NCBI GenBank assembly: GCA_029555415.1
Contig: JAKPSI010000033.1
Span: 28,894 to 92,893, forward strand
Reading direction: 5' to 3'
Source of the DNA: Bacteroidota bacterium
Lineage (GTDB): Bacteria; Bacteroidota; Bacteroidia; Chitinophagales; Chitinophagaceae
Length of the DNA stretch: 64,000 nucleotides
The position numbers and the translations under genes were made by a program. Below, in pieces: positions 14,902 to 25,200 of the stretch; position 1 is the stretch's first letter, and the number at the start of each line of letters is the position of its first letter. The notes under the pieces were generated by a model that made no database searches, was not told the origin of the DNA, and was given only the letters and a program-made list of their open reading frames with translations.

Positions 14902-17481
14902 ATGGACCATCCTTCCTCCAGGGCCCTGCAGCAATTCCGTAACGAAGTGGGTATCCGCTTCCAGCTGTACAACAGTTTGTTCACCTCCCTTCCTTTTCAC
15001 CGTATTGAAAAGACCGGCATCCTTTTGTCGCTATTATCCAATAACTGTGAAGAAGGATATAAACGCCGCCTCAGTCCTGTCGAGATCATCGATGAATTCT
15101 TCAGCAAGCATACCACCTATACCGGCGAAGAAGAACGCCTGAACCTGCTGTTCCGTTTCGTGCAATATGTGGAACGACAGGTCGTGCTGTTCGATGCACT
15201 GGAAGACGCTGCATTCGGTCAGGTCAATGATCTCAATGGCGTCGGTACCCTCAAACACCTGGTATCAGAAGTACTGCAGGCGAACAAGCAGGAACAACTG
15301 GCGGAGAAACTGAAGGACTTTTCCATTCGCCTTGTACTGACCGCGCACCCCACGCAATTCTATCCAGGCCCCGTGCTCGGTATCATCAATGACCTCGCGC
15401 GCGCACTTTCTGATAACAATACCGCACTCGTCAATACCTATCTGCAGCAATTGGGTAAGACGCCATTCTTCAAGAAGAAAAAGCCTACACCATTCGATGA
15501 GGCGATCAGCCTGGTATGGTACCTCGAGAATGTGTTTTACTCGGCGGCCGGAAAGATCCTCTCTTCACTGAAGAGTCAGTTCCCCGATACCGTGGATGCA
15601 GCCAACCCCGTCATTCGTATGGGTTTCTGGCCGGGTGGCGACCGTGACGGCAATCCGTTCGTGACCAGTGAAACGACACTCCAGGTAGCCGATGCATTGC
15701 GTGGCGCGATCATCAAATGTTATTACATGGATGTACGCCGCCTCAAACGCAGGCTCACATTTGAAGGCGTGGACGTACTGCTGACGGAACTGGAAACCAA
15801 GCTATATAACAACTTATTCATACCCGGACAAAAGACCACGCTCAGCAAAGAAGATATACTGCGTACCCTCGTGCGGATACGCGATATCATCATGCGGCAG
15901 CATAATGGACTGTTCGGTCATTTGGTCAGTAACCTGATCAGCAAGATCGAAGTGTTCGGTTTGCATTTCGCTTCGCTGGATATCAGGCAGGAAAGTACCG
16001 TTCATGGTCAACTGATCGAAACGCTGGCGGCTTTAGGTGAGGGAATACCCGCGGATTACGCGCAGCTTGATACAGCCGGAAAGATCAAAGTACTAGGGGC
16101 CGTCAGCGGAAAAGCGGATGTGGCAAAGGTTTCAGACCCGGTGGGGCAGGACATCCTCAAGACACTGGATGCGGTCAAAACGATACGTCATTTCAACGGA
16201 CCGGAAGGCTGCAATCGATATATCATCAGTCAGTGTAACAGTGCGGTCAACGCCATGGAAGTATATGCCCTGTTCCGTTTGAGCGGTTGGGAGACGGAAG
16301 AGATGGATGTGGACATCGTGCCGTTATTTGAAACGGTGGATGACCTGCAGCATGCGGCGGAAGTAATGGAAACATTATATACCGATCCCGTTTACCATGC
16401 GCATCTGAAACGCAGGAAGGGGAGACAGACGATCATGCTCGGTTTCAGTGATGGCACCAAGGATGGTGGTTACCTGATGGCCAACTGGAGTATCTATAAA
16501 GCGAAAGAGGAACTGACGCGCATCTCCCGGAAGCATCATGTGGATGTGGTATTCTTTGATGGTCGTGGCGGCCCTCCGTCACGTGGTGGTGGCAAGACGC
16601 ATAAGTTCTATGCATCCATGGGTCATAATATCTCCAACAAGGAGATCCAGCTGACGATCCAGGGACAGACGGTGAGTTCCAATTTCGGGACCACGGATGC
16701 CGCGCAGTTCAATATCGAGCAATTGCTGCATGCGGGTATCTCGAATGACCTGTTCTCGAACCGGCATGTGACGATGAATAAGAAAGAAGAAGAACTGCTG
16801 CATGAATTATCAGAAGCAGGTTTCAAAGCATACAAACAACTGAAGGACCATCCTTATCTGCCGGATTACCTGATGCAGGTGAGTCCGCTTCGGTTCTACA
16901 GTGAAACGAATATCGGCAGTCGCCCGGTCAAGCGGGGCGGGGCTTCCGGCATTTCCCTGAAAGCCCTGCGCGCGATCCCTTTTGCGGGGTCCTGGAGTCA
17001 GCTGAAACAGAATGTAACCGGATATTATGGTGTGGGATCGGCCCTGCGTGAAATGGAACAACAGGGTAAATTCGCGGCGTTGCAGGAATTGTACAAGGAG
17101 TCCCTGTTCTTCAAAACGTTGCTGGATAACTGTGAAATGGCGATGCTGAAATCTTATTTCCCGCTGACCGCCTTCCTGGGCGATCACAAACAGTTCGGGG
17201 AGATCTGGCATATGATCTATGCGGAGTATGAGCTGACCCGGCAATACCTCATGCGACTATCCGGCAATACGGAGCTGATGGCGGCTTATCCGGTGGAACA
17301 GTTATCGATCCAGATGCGGGAGCGGATCGTGCTGCCATTGGCCACGATACAGCAATACGCGCTGACGAAGCTGCGTGAGATGGATGAGCAGCTGATCACA
17401 CGGCCGGTAAAGGAGACGTATGAGAAGCTGGTGATGCGTTGTTCTTTCGGGATCATCAATGCGGGAAGGAATTCAGCGTAA
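14902..17481 (+). CDS. ppc: Phosphoenolpyruvate carboxylase, divergent type
   Basis: The 859-residue enzyme should carboxylate PEP to oxaloacetate, refilling the TCA cycle and feeding aspartate-family synthesis. Recognisable PEPC blocks are RLVLTAHPTQ (catalytic His149), FWPGGDRDGNPFVTSETTLQ, the LDIRQES region, LGFSDGTKDGGYLMANW and FFDGRGGPPSRGGGKTHKFY. Several differ from the textbook enzyme: TAHPTQ in place of TAHPTE, GRGGPPSRGGG in place of GRGGTVGRGG, and SDGTKDGG in place of SDSxKDGG. The last two border the active site. The C-terminus ends MRCSFGIINAGRNSA, retaining the usual N-A-G region near the allosteric site. The gene is monocistronic and flanked by terminators. Confidence 0.9.
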   Translation: MDHPSSRALQQFRNEVGIRFQLYNSLFTSLPFHRIEKTGILLSLLSNNCEEGYKRRLSPVEIIDEFFSKHTTYTGEEERLNLLFRFVQYVERQVVLFDALEDAAFGQVNDLNGVGTLKHLVSEVLQANKQEQLAEKLKDFSIRLVLTAHPTQFYPGPVLGIINDLARALSDNNTALVNTYLQQLGKTPFFKKKKPTPFDEAISLVWYLENVFYSAAGKILSSLKSQFPDTVDAANPVIRMGFWPGGDRDGNPFVTSETTLQVADALRGAIIKCYYMDVRRLKRRLTFEGVDVLLTELETKLYNNLFIPGQKTTLSKEDILRTLVRIRDIIMRQHNGLFGHLVSNLISKIEVFGLHFASLDIRQESTVHGQLIETLAALGEGIPADYAQLDTAGKIKVLGAVSGKADVAKVSDPVGQDILKTLDAVKTIRHFNGPEGCNRYIISQCNSAVNAMEVYALFRLSGWETEEMDVDIVPLFETVDDLQHAAEVMETLYTDPVYHAHLKRRKGRQTIMLGFSDGTKDGGYLMANWSIYKAKEELTRISRKHHVDVVFFDGRGGPPSRGGGKTHKFYASMGHNISNKEIQLTIQGQTVSSNFGTTDAAQFNIEQLLHAGISNDLFSNRHVTMNKKEEELLHELSEAGFKAYKQLKDHPYLPDYLMQVSPLRFYSETNIGSRPVKRGGASGISLKALRAIPFAGSWSQLKQNVTGYYGVGSALREMEQQGKFAALQELYKESLFFKTLLDNCEMAMLKSYFPLTAFLGDHKQFGEIWHMIYAEYELTRQYLMRLSGNTELMAAYPVEQLSIQMRERIVLPLATIQQYALTKLREMDEQLITRPVKETYEKLVMRCSFGIINAGRNSA

Positions 17482-17515
17482 GGGAAGTAATCAGAATAAA
17501 GTATTCAGTATACAG

Positions 17516-17550
17516 ACAGTCGCAGCACAGAAGTTGCGGCTGTTTTTTTT
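17516..17550 (+). terminator. Rho-independent terminator of ppc
   Basis: ACAGTCGCA (17516-17524) and TGCGGCTGT (17535-17543) form a 9-base stem with one G-T pair and a 10-base loop, followed by eight T. Confidence 0.85.
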
Positions 17551-17816
17551 AATATCGGATTTGGGGCTTTAGCCCCGCCTCTACGCCTTTGTTGTTGATA
17601 TCACCAACAAACAACTTTAAGCGACTTACGAATTTATTTTGCTTTGCGAGCCCCTGATGTTCATGCTGTTGGTGATAACCTGCCTTTGTTTGTAGGCGGG
17701 CCCAACTGCGGTGTGTTAAGGGCGATGTGATTCTATGACCCTATGTGGCAAACAGTGTTTTACCGGGTCCTGTTTGATCCCTATTGAAGTCTGGCCTGTT
17801 GAGAGACCCGGTAATT
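17551..17816. other. Gene-free spacer with nested inverted repeats
   Basis: Between the ppc and porin terminators there is no credible reading frame but much symmetry. GGGGCTTTAGCCCC is a tight hairpin at 17563-17576. CCCGCCT (17574-17580) and TATCACCAACA (17599-17609) pair with AGGCGGG (17694-17700) and TGTTGGTGATA (17667-17677), making concentric arms about 35 bases long around a 57-base centre. ACCGGGTC (17762-17769) pairs with GACCCGGT (17805-17812). These could belong to a structured small RNA or a decayed inverted-repeat element. Nothing decides between them. Confidence 0.5.
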
Positions 17817-17845
17817 AAAAAAAAAGCCCCTCTGGAAAGAGGGGC
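17817..17845 (-). terminator. Rho-independent terminator of the amt-porin unit
   Basis: Read on the minus strand, GCCCCTCT (17838-17845) and AGAGGGGC (17826-17833) form an 8-base stem with a 4-base loop, followed by nine T (17817-17825). It lies about 120 bases beyond the porin stop codon. Confidence 0.88.
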
Positions 17846-17965
17846 CGGCTTCGACGATTGCTTGCATCAGAAGGAAAAGTTAGCGACGGTGTAAAGCGCC
17901 GGCTTGATTTATTTTCATGTGTGGTGTTGATCCCACTATTGGTATTTTATAAAAACGGGTCAATT

Positions 17966-19024
17966 TCAAAAATGATAAACAGCGGCCAGGATGAAGCTGG
18001 GCGCGGCTTTGGCTGTCGGATTCAGCAGATCTGATTGTGAGTAGAACATCGGTGTTTTACCAGTGTCTATCCGGAACTCCGGGATGATCGTCAGATTGTC
18101 TATTTTGATATTCGCGGAGAGGGTACCGTCGAAGATCTGATTGTTCAATCCGGCGACACCATGTGTATCGTCAAAACGCTCTGCTCTGATGGTGAACCCG
18201 AAGTTGGAAGATGCGTCAATGTTCAGGTATACGGCAGAACCCCACCATGATTCAGCATTGGTGGCACCAACAGCTTTCACGGATTTCACTGTACCATTGA
18301 ATCCTACATTTAAAGTACTGTTGAGCACCGCAGTGAGTACGGCATCGTATTGGTTGGTGGAATTTCCCGGGATGTCTTTTCCCCCTACGTAATTCAGGTA
18401 GAGGTTCAGCTTTGCATCCGTCGTGTTCAGGTGCAATTGACCGAGCAATGATTTTTTTGAAAAACTGGCGGTCACATTATCGGTGGGATTCGCAACGCCG
18501 ATCATCAAAGCGGCATTTTTGCTCAGGGTGATATCGGCCTTCAGGCCGGTATGGAAGAAAGGGCCGTAGCTGAATATGTAATCCATGCTGTAGTTCCTGT
18601 TCAGGTAAGCATCCAGCAGTTCATAGCCCACGTGTGTGCCCCATTTACCCATGGTGAACTTGAGCTTATCGGATGCTGCCCATGAAATATAAGCCTGTTT
18701 GATGGCGGTGAGTCCGCCTTTTTCATTGTAAGAAAACTCTTCTGCACGGCGGCCAAATCCCAGGTCCACGACGGCCTCGGTTTTTCCGATCGTATAATCA
18801 GCCTTGACGGAGGCCATTCCCAGTTCAAAGGATTTGGAAGAATTGGTGAAACTGGTCAGGTTGTTGGTATGCCCTGAATCACTGGCATTGTTAAAGTTAT
18901 GTCTGTAATAAACATCCGCTGAGCCCGTTAGTGTCAGATTCCCCTTCTTTGTGGAATCCTGTGCGAAAAGTTGAAAACAGAGTGTCAGATATACGGCTGT
19001 AGTTAGATATTTTTTGCTTAACAT
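17966..19024 (-). CDS. Outer-membrane beta-barrel porin (OmpL/BBP2-like)
   Basis: The 352-residue protein has a signal peptide (MLSKKYLTTAVYLTLCFQLF, then AQDS) and a run of alternating amphipathic strands. The visible landmarks are GSADVYYRHNFN near the N-terminus, FTMGKWGTHVGYELLDAYLN in the first third, and a terminal aromatic strand (SFILAAVYHF). This is the pattern of outer-membrane porins of the BBP2/OmpL kind. It lies 94 bases downstream of amt on the same strand and shares its terminator, so it may admit ammonium or a related nitrogen solute. The solute is inference from position only. Confidence 0.78.
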   Translation of the reverse strand: MLSKKYLTTAVYLTLCFQLFAQDSTKKGNLTLTGSADVYYRHNFNNASDSGHTNNLTSFTNSSKSFELGMASVKADYTIGKTEAVVDLGFGRRAEEFSYNEKGGLTAIKQAYISWAASDKLKFTMGKWGTHVGYELLDAYLNRNYSMDYIFSYGPFFHTGLKADITLSKNAALMIGVANPTDNVTASFSKKSLLGQLHLNTTDAKLNLYLNYVGGKDIPGNSTNQYDAVLTAVLNSTLNVGFNGTVKSVKAVGATNAESWWGSAVYLNIDASSNFGFTIRAERFDDTHGVAGLNNQIFDGTLSANIKIDNLTIIPEFRIDTGKTPMFYSQSDLLNPTAKAAPSFILAAVYHF

Positions 19025-19118
19025 TGTTTTGCATTTTTAATGTCAGAAAAGGGCACGCAGGTAACAACTTTTGCGAGAAGGGGTTACCGTTACGCGGGCC
19101 TTTTTCGTTTGAATATGG

Positions 19119-20510
19119 TTAGTGCGAACTCTGCACCGGTTTTTCTTCCATGGCGCCATTGTTGTGCACGAGGAGCGTACCCTGCAGGTATTTTTCATCA
19201 TGCTGGCTGGCATCGAGACCGATCTCTTCTTCTTCAGAGCTTACGCGGATCGGGATCAGGAAGTTGATGAACTTGAAGATCGCGAAGGAAACCGTGAAGC
19301 TGTAACCAGCGGCGATAGCCATGGCTTTCAGCTGCGTGAAGAAGAAAGCGGCGTTACCGTAGAACAGACCGTCGTTACCCGCAGCGTTCACCGCTTTGGT
19401 AGCGAATACACCGGTCAGTACCATACCCACCATACCACCTAAACCATGGCAGGGGAATACGTCGAGCGTATCATCGAGTGTTGATTTCTGTTTGTAATAA
19501 ACGGCCACATTGGAAATGATGGCAGCTACGACACCGATGAAGATACTTTGCGGGATGGCTACGAAACCTGCAGCAGGAGTGATGGCTACGAGACCAACTA
19601 CGGCACCGATACAGAAACCGAGTACGGAGGGTTTTTTACCGCGGAGTACATCGAAGAACATCCAGCTCAGACCTGCAGCAGCTGCGGCAGTGTTGGTGGT
19701 AGCGAAAGCGGAAACAGCAAGTGCGTTCGCACCCAGTGCAGAACCTGCGTTGAAACCGAACCAGCCGAACCAAAGCAGACCGGTACCGATCAGTACATAA
19801 GGAATGTTGGCAGGGGGGATCTCTTTCTGATCCAGGTGGGATTGTCTGCGTTTCAATACCAGGGCACCGGCAAGGGCGGCACAACCGGCGGAGATGTGTA
19901 CAACAGTACCACCGGCAAAGTCAAGGGCTCCCATTTTAAAGAGGAATCCTTCCGGATGCCAGCTCCAGTGTGCCAGGGGCGCATACACCAGTACGCTGAA
20001 CAATACGATGAATAAGATATAGGAAGTAAAACGGATCCTTTCCGCTACCGCACCTACAACGAGGCCCGGTGTGATGATCGCGAACATCAACTGGAAAAGG
20101 GAGAACAGAGATTTCGGGATCGTGGGAGCGAGACTCCAGGGTTCACCTGAATTCACACCTTTGAAGAAGAGGTGCGTCATCGGATTACCGATGATCCCGT
20201 GATACGATTCGCCGAAGCAGAGGCTATAGCCTACTGTTACCCACAGCACACTGACCACACCCGCTGCTACTACACTTTTGATCATGGTGCTGATCACATT
20301 CTTGCGGTGTACCATTCCTCCGTAGAAGAAGGCAAGGCCGGGGGTCATCAGGAACACCAGTGCGGTTGCCACGATGATCCAGGCAATATCGGCACTGCTG
20401 TATTTGCTGACATCTGCGTAGTCAGCTACCGGTTTCACAAAAATGGCAAGGATCGCTACTGTCGCCAGGATCAAAAAGGGCGCAATCTGTTTGGCTGTTG
20501 TTTTACTCAT
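19119..20510 (-). CDS. amt: Ammonium transporter
   Basis: The 463-residue inner-membrane protein has the Amt/MEP/Rh fold of eleven helices. Landmarks are FLMTPGLAFFYGGMVHRKNV in the second helix, the Trp-rich YAPLAHWSWHPEGFLF, DFAGGTVVHISAGCAALAGA with the first pore His, and DVFPCHGLGGMVGMVLTGVF with the second. The Phe gate and twin-His pair of the AmtB pore are thus present. The first helix (ILATVAILAIFVKPV) is followed by a periplasmic loop. It lies 195 bases downstream of gltD and next to a porin gene, forming a nitrogen assimilation block. No glnK gene follows, unlike the usual glnK-amtB pair. Confidence 0.94.
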   Translation of the reverse strand: MSKTTAKQIAPFLILATVAILAIFVKPVADYADVSKYSSADIAWIIVATALVFLMTPGLAFFYGGMVHRKNVISTMIKSVVAAGVVSVLWVTVGYSLCFGESYHGIIGNPMTHLFFKGVNSGEPWSLAPTIPKSLFSLFQLMFAIITPGLVVGAVAERIRFTSYILFIVLFSVLVYAPLAHWSWHPEGFLFKMGALDFAGGTVVHISAGCAALAGALVLKRRQSHLDQKEIPPANIPYVLIGTGLLWFGWFGFNAGSALGANALAVSAFATTNTAAAAAGLSWMFFDVLRGKKPSVLGFCIGAVVGLVAITPAAGFVAIPQSIFIGVVAAIISNVAVYYKQKSTLDDTLDVFPCHGLGGMVGMVLTGVFATKAVNAAGNDGLFYGNAAFFFTQLKAMAIAAGYSFTVSFAIFKFINFLIPIRVSSEEEEIGLDASQHDEKYLQGTLLVHNNGAMEEKPVQSSH

Positions 20511-20705
20511 AATTGCTGTTTTAGATGAAATATTATAAAATAATATAATTAAATATTATTTCGCTAAAAATAGGAATATTGAGCATTAACGCCTGTTAGT
20601 TTGAATAAAAAACAGGCAAAATGTCAATAAAAACGGCAATTTGTTGAAAAAACAACAAATGATGAAAATATGCAATGTTTAACCGCCTGAATAAATCGAC
20701 TGATT
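20511..20705 (-). promoter_or_regulatory. AT-rich amt upstream region with two hairpins
   Basis: Just before the amt start, 20529-20562 is almost pure A and T. Further upstream, GCCTGTT (20591-20597) pairs with AACAGGC (20611-20617), and ATTTGTTG (20639-20646) pairs with CAACAAAT (20653-20660) around an AAAAAA loop. The two palindromes may be operator sites or, if transcribed from gltD, mRNA structures. No exact TTTG-N19-TAnnTTTG promoter was found. Confidence 0.45.
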
Positions 20706-22214
20706 TTAGCCGATCTGCAATTGGATGCAGGCATCACGTGTTTCCAGGGTGGAAGGTCCGCTCATCAGGAACTCATCCACTTTGCGTGCGCATTCACGGC
20801 CTTCGCTGATCGCCCAAACGACCAGACTCTGACCCCGGCGCATATCGCCTGCGGTGAATACTTTTTGGAGATTAGTATGATAGGTTTTTTCAGAAGCTTT
20901 GACATTGCCGCGTTCATCCAGTTCCAGATCCAGTTGCTGCAGCAGTCCCTCATGCTGGGGATGCACGAATCCCATGGCCAGCAGTGCCAGTTCGCAGGGG
21001 ATCTCTCTTTCAGAACCTTCTTTCTCGGTGAATTTTGCGGGACGGCCATCCGCGGATGCGGTCCATTCCAGATCCACGATACGCAGTGCCTTCAGGTTAC
21101 CCTGTTCATCACCAACGAATGCTTTGGTGGCCACTGCCCACTGACGGTTCGCGCCTTCTTCATGTGAAGTGGAGGTCTTCAGCGTCATCGGGTAGGTTGG
21201 CCAGGGCATATAAGATGTCCTGCTTTCCGGAGGCTTGGGCAATAATTCGAATTGAGTTACACTCGCTGCATGCTGTCGGTTGGAAGTGCCGACACAGTCG
21301 CTGCCCGTATCACCACCACCGATCACCACAATGTTCTTTCCTGCAGCGAGTATATCGAAATCAACGATATTACTTTCAATAGTTGCCTGCGCCAGCGGAT
21401 CACGCTGCGCATTCCTTTTATTCTGTTGTTTGAGGAACTGCATGGCGAAGTGCACACCTTTCAGTTCACGGCCCGGTACCGGAAGATCTCGGGGAGCAGT
21501 GGAACCACCTGCCAGCACCAGTGCGTGGTATTCACGGAAGAGATCGTTCACATTCACATTCACACCCACGTTCGCATTCAGTCTGAACACAACGCCTTCT
21601 TCTTCCAGCAATTTTACACGGCGGTCGATCACCCATTTTTCCAGTTTGAAATCAGGGATACCATAACGCAGTAAACCACCTGCCGCATCATCCCTTTCAA
21701 ACACCGTAACGGAATGTCCGGCCGCGTTGAGTTGTGCTGCAGCTGCCAGTCCTGCCGGACCGGAACCGATCACCGCTACTTTTTTGCCGGTACGCAGATT
21801 GGGTTTCTGGGGTTGCACCAGTCCCTGTTCGAAAGCGATCTCGATGATATGTTTCTCGATCTCCTCGATGGTGATCGCAGGTTGATTGATGCCGAGTACA
21901 CAAGCGGTCTCGCACGGCGCGGGACAGATCCTGCCCGTGAATTCAGGGAAATTATTGGTGGAACTGAGGATGCTGTACGCTTCTTTCCAGTCCTTGCGGT
22001 ACACCGCGTCATTGAATTCAGGGATGACATTGCCGAGCGGGCAACCATTATGGCAAAAGGGTACCCCGCAGTTCATGCAACGAGATGCCTGCTGGTTCAG
22101 CTTTTCTTCAGAATATCTTTCCACGAATTCATTGTAGTGCTGTAAGCGTTCTTCAACCGGTCTTTTGCCGGGCAGTTCCCTGCCGAATTCCATAAAGCCT
22201 GTAGGTTTTCCCAT
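20706..22214 (-). CDS. gltD: Glutamate synthase (NADPH) small subunit
   Basis: The 502-residue flavoprotein passes electrons from NAD(P)H to the large subunit. N-terminal 4Fe-4S motifs are ASRCMNCGVPFCHNGCPLGN and GRICPAPCETACVLG. The FAD site is VIGSGPAGLAAAAQLNAAGH and the NAD(P)H site is VVIGGGDTGSDCVGTSNRQ. The C-terminus has the flavin-facing VFTAGDMRRGQSLVVWAI. It lies 29 bases downstream of gltB and is surely co-transcribed with it. With Amt it completes the ammonium-to-glutamate route, though glutamine synthetase is not in the window. Confidence 0.96.
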   Translation of the reverse strand: MGKPTGFMEFGRELPGKRPVEERLQHYNEFVERYSEEKLNQQASRCMNCGVPFCHNGCPLGNVIPEFNDAVYRKDWKEAYSILSSTNNFPEFTGRICPAPCETACVLGINQPAITIEEIEKHIIEIAFEQGLVQPQKPNLRTGKKVAVIGSGPAGLAAAAQLNAAGHSVTVFERDDAAGGLLRYGIPDFKLEKWVIDRRVKLLEEEGVVFRLNANVGVNVNVNDLFREYHALVLAGGSTAPRDLPVPGRELKGVHFAMQFLKQQNKRNAQRDPLAQATIESNIVDFDILAAGKNIVVIGGGDTGSDCVGTSNRQHAASVTQFELLPKPPESRTSYMPWPTYPMTLKTSTSHEEGANRQWAVATKAFVGDEQGNLKALRIVDLEWTASADGRPAKFTEKEGSEREIPCELALLAMGFVHPQHEGLLQQLDLELDERGNVKASEKTYHTNLQKVFTAGDMRRGQSLVVWAISEGRECARKVDEFLMSGPSTLETRDACIQLQIG

Positions 22215-22243
22215 GTCGTCCTTATTTATCTTGCTTGCTTAGG

Positions 22244-25200
22244 TTATTTGTTCACAATGGCGGTTTGTTTGCGCAACGCCAGCGCTTTCTTATAATCGCT
22301 GGGGAATACTTTCACGAAGTTCTTCAGCTGATTATCAAAATCCTTCAATACAAAGGCTGCGATCGTACTGCCGGTGCAATCATGGTGTTTGCTGATCATT
22401 TCACGCAGTATGGCCGCGTCTTCCGCGTCGGGTGTTTCCAGGCCGATCATTTCCAGATTGCACTGTTCTTTGAAATTCCCTTTCACGTCATACACATAAG
22501 CGATACCACCGCTCATACCCGCGCCGAAGTTGCGGCCGGTATCACCGAGGATCACCACGCGTCCGCCGGTCATGTATTCACAACCATGGTCACCGATGCT
22601 TTCCACCACCACATTGGCGCCGGAGTTACGTACGCAAAAACGTTCACCTGCCTTTCCACGGATGAATGCTTCACCGGAAGTAGCGCCATAGAAAGCCACG
22701 TTTCCAATGATGCTGTTGTCTTCCGGAACGAACTTCGATTGTTTCGGCGGATAGATGATCAGTCGCGCACCACTCAGTCCTTTACCGAAATAGTCATTCG
22801 CGTCGCCTTCCAGTTCCAGCGTCACACCATGCGTGTTGAACGCGCCGAAACTTTGTCCCGCGGTTCCATTGAAACTGAAATGTATGGTATCCTGCGGCAG
22901 TCCTTCCGCGCGGTATTTTTTGGTGATCTCATTCGACAGGATGGTGCCGATCGTGCGGTCCGTATTCTTCAAGTTGAAGGAAGCACGCACCTGTGCTCCG
23001 TTTTCAAGAGCCGGTTTCGCGGCTTCGAGTAATTTCCAGTCAAGCACCTCACTGATACCATGGTCCTGTGTTTCCGCGCAATGCAGTTTGGTATACAAAG
23101 ATGTTGGTTCTTTATACAGGATCGGCGAAAGATCGAGTTTGCTGTATTTCCAGTGTGTGATGCCTTCACGCATTTCGAGCGTATCCACCTGGCCGATCAT
23201 GTCTTCCACTTTACGGAAGCCGAGTTCCGCCATGATCTCACGCAGTTCCTGTGTGATGAAGCGGAAGAAGTTCACGACATGTTCGGGATCGCCGGTGAAA
23301 CGCTTGCGCAGTTCGGGATCCTGTGTCGCCACACCAACGGGACAGGTATTCAGATGACACTTGCGCATCATGATACAACCTTCCACTACGAGTGCAGCTG
23401 TGGCCACACCCCATTCTTCCGCACCAAGTAATGCGGCGATCGCGATATCGCGACCGGTCTTCATTTGTCCGTCGGCCTGTACAACAACACGGCTGCGGAG
23501 TTTATTCTTCACCAGGGTCTGATGTGTTTCTGCCAGACCGAGTTCCCAGGGCAGACCCGCGTGCTTGATCGAAGAAACAGGAGAGGCTCCGGTACCACCA
23601 TCATGTCCGGAGATGAGGATCACATCTGATTTGGCTTTGGCCACACCGGCAGCGATGGTTCCCACACCGGCTTTGCTTACCAGTTTCACACTGATGCGGG
23701 CCGCGCGGTTCGCGTTCTTCAGGTCGAAGATCAATTGCGCCAGGTCTTCAATGGAATAAATATCGTGGTGCGGCGGGGGGGAGATGAGTCCCACACCGGG
23801 TGTTGAGTGTCTGGTTTTACCGATCCAATCATCCACTTTATGACCGGGTAATTGTCCGCCTTCACCAGGCTTTGCACCCTGCGCCATCTTGATCTGCAGT
23901 TCATCGGCTTCGGTCAGGTATAAACTGGTAACACCGAAACGCGCGCTGGCTACCTGTTTGATCGCACTGCGCATGGAGTCGCCATTTGCGAGCGGAGTGT
24001 AGCGTTGTTCATCCTCACCACCTTCTCCGGTATTACTTTTACCGCCGAGCCGGTTCATGGCGATCGCCAGTGTGGTATGCGCTTCCCAGGAAATGGAGCC
24101 GAAGCTCATCGCGCCGGTAGCGAAACGTTTGTAAATGGATTCAGCGGATTCTACTTCATCAATGGGAACAGAGGGGCGGTTCTTACGGAACTGGAAGAGG
24201 CTGCGGAGTGTCGCTGCTTTTTCACTCTGGTCATTGACGTATTTGGTGTATTTCTTGAATTGTTCGTAATCGTTCGATCTGGTCGCGTGCTGCAGCAGAT
24301 GAATGGTCGTGGGATTGAACAGATGGAACTCGCCTTTGCGTTTCCACTGATAGATACCACCTACGGGCAAACGATCGACCGGGATATTCTTCTTGCTGAA
24401 CGCGAAGTAATGTTTGGCAAGTGTTTCTTTTGCGATCTCATCCAGACCCAATCCCTCAATGCGTGAAGTGGAACCGGTGAAATATTTATCGACCACATCG
24501 CGGTTCAGACCGAGTATCTCAAAGATCTGCGCACCCTGATAAGATTGCAGCGTGGAGATCCCCATTTTAGAGAATACTTTCAGGAGGCCATCCTTCACCG
24601 CTTTGATATAATTCTTCTTCAGTTGTTCTTCACTTTGATCCGTTTGCAGGCGGCCGGTTTCTTTCAGGTCGCGGATGGAAGACAAAGCGAGATAAGGATT
24701 GATGGCGGTTGCACCATAACCGATGAGGCATGCGAAATGATGCGTTTCCCAAACATCGCCGGCTTCAACGATGATACCCACATTGCCACGGAGTCCTTTG
24801 CGGATGAGGTGGTGATGCACGGCAGCAGTGGCGAGCAGACTGGGGATCGGCGCGTGATCGGAGTCGATGGCGCGGTCCTGCAGGATCAGTACCTCAAATC
24901 CGTCTTCCACTGCATCCACCGCGTAACGGCAGATCCTGTCGATCGCTCTTTTGAGTGAACCCGGTTTACCATCGGCGCGGAAATAACATTGTAATGTTTT
25001 GGCCTGAAATATACCGGTATCGATACTTCGGATCTTTTCAAGGTCATGATTCGTGAGCACGGGTTGTTTCAATGCCACACTGTGACAAGCCAGCGGATCT
25101 TCTTCCAGGAGGTTGCCGTTATTACCCACGAAAGTGGCGAGTGACATCACCAGTCGCTCCCGGATGGGATCGATCGGCGGGTTGGTCACCTGCGCGAATA

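Noticed and set aside
20511..20705. Sigma-54 promoter for amt
   Set aside because: A GG...TTGCA-like pair exists on the minus strand near 20662-20690, but the GG to GC distance is 9 or 12 bases, not 10, and it is far from the start codon.
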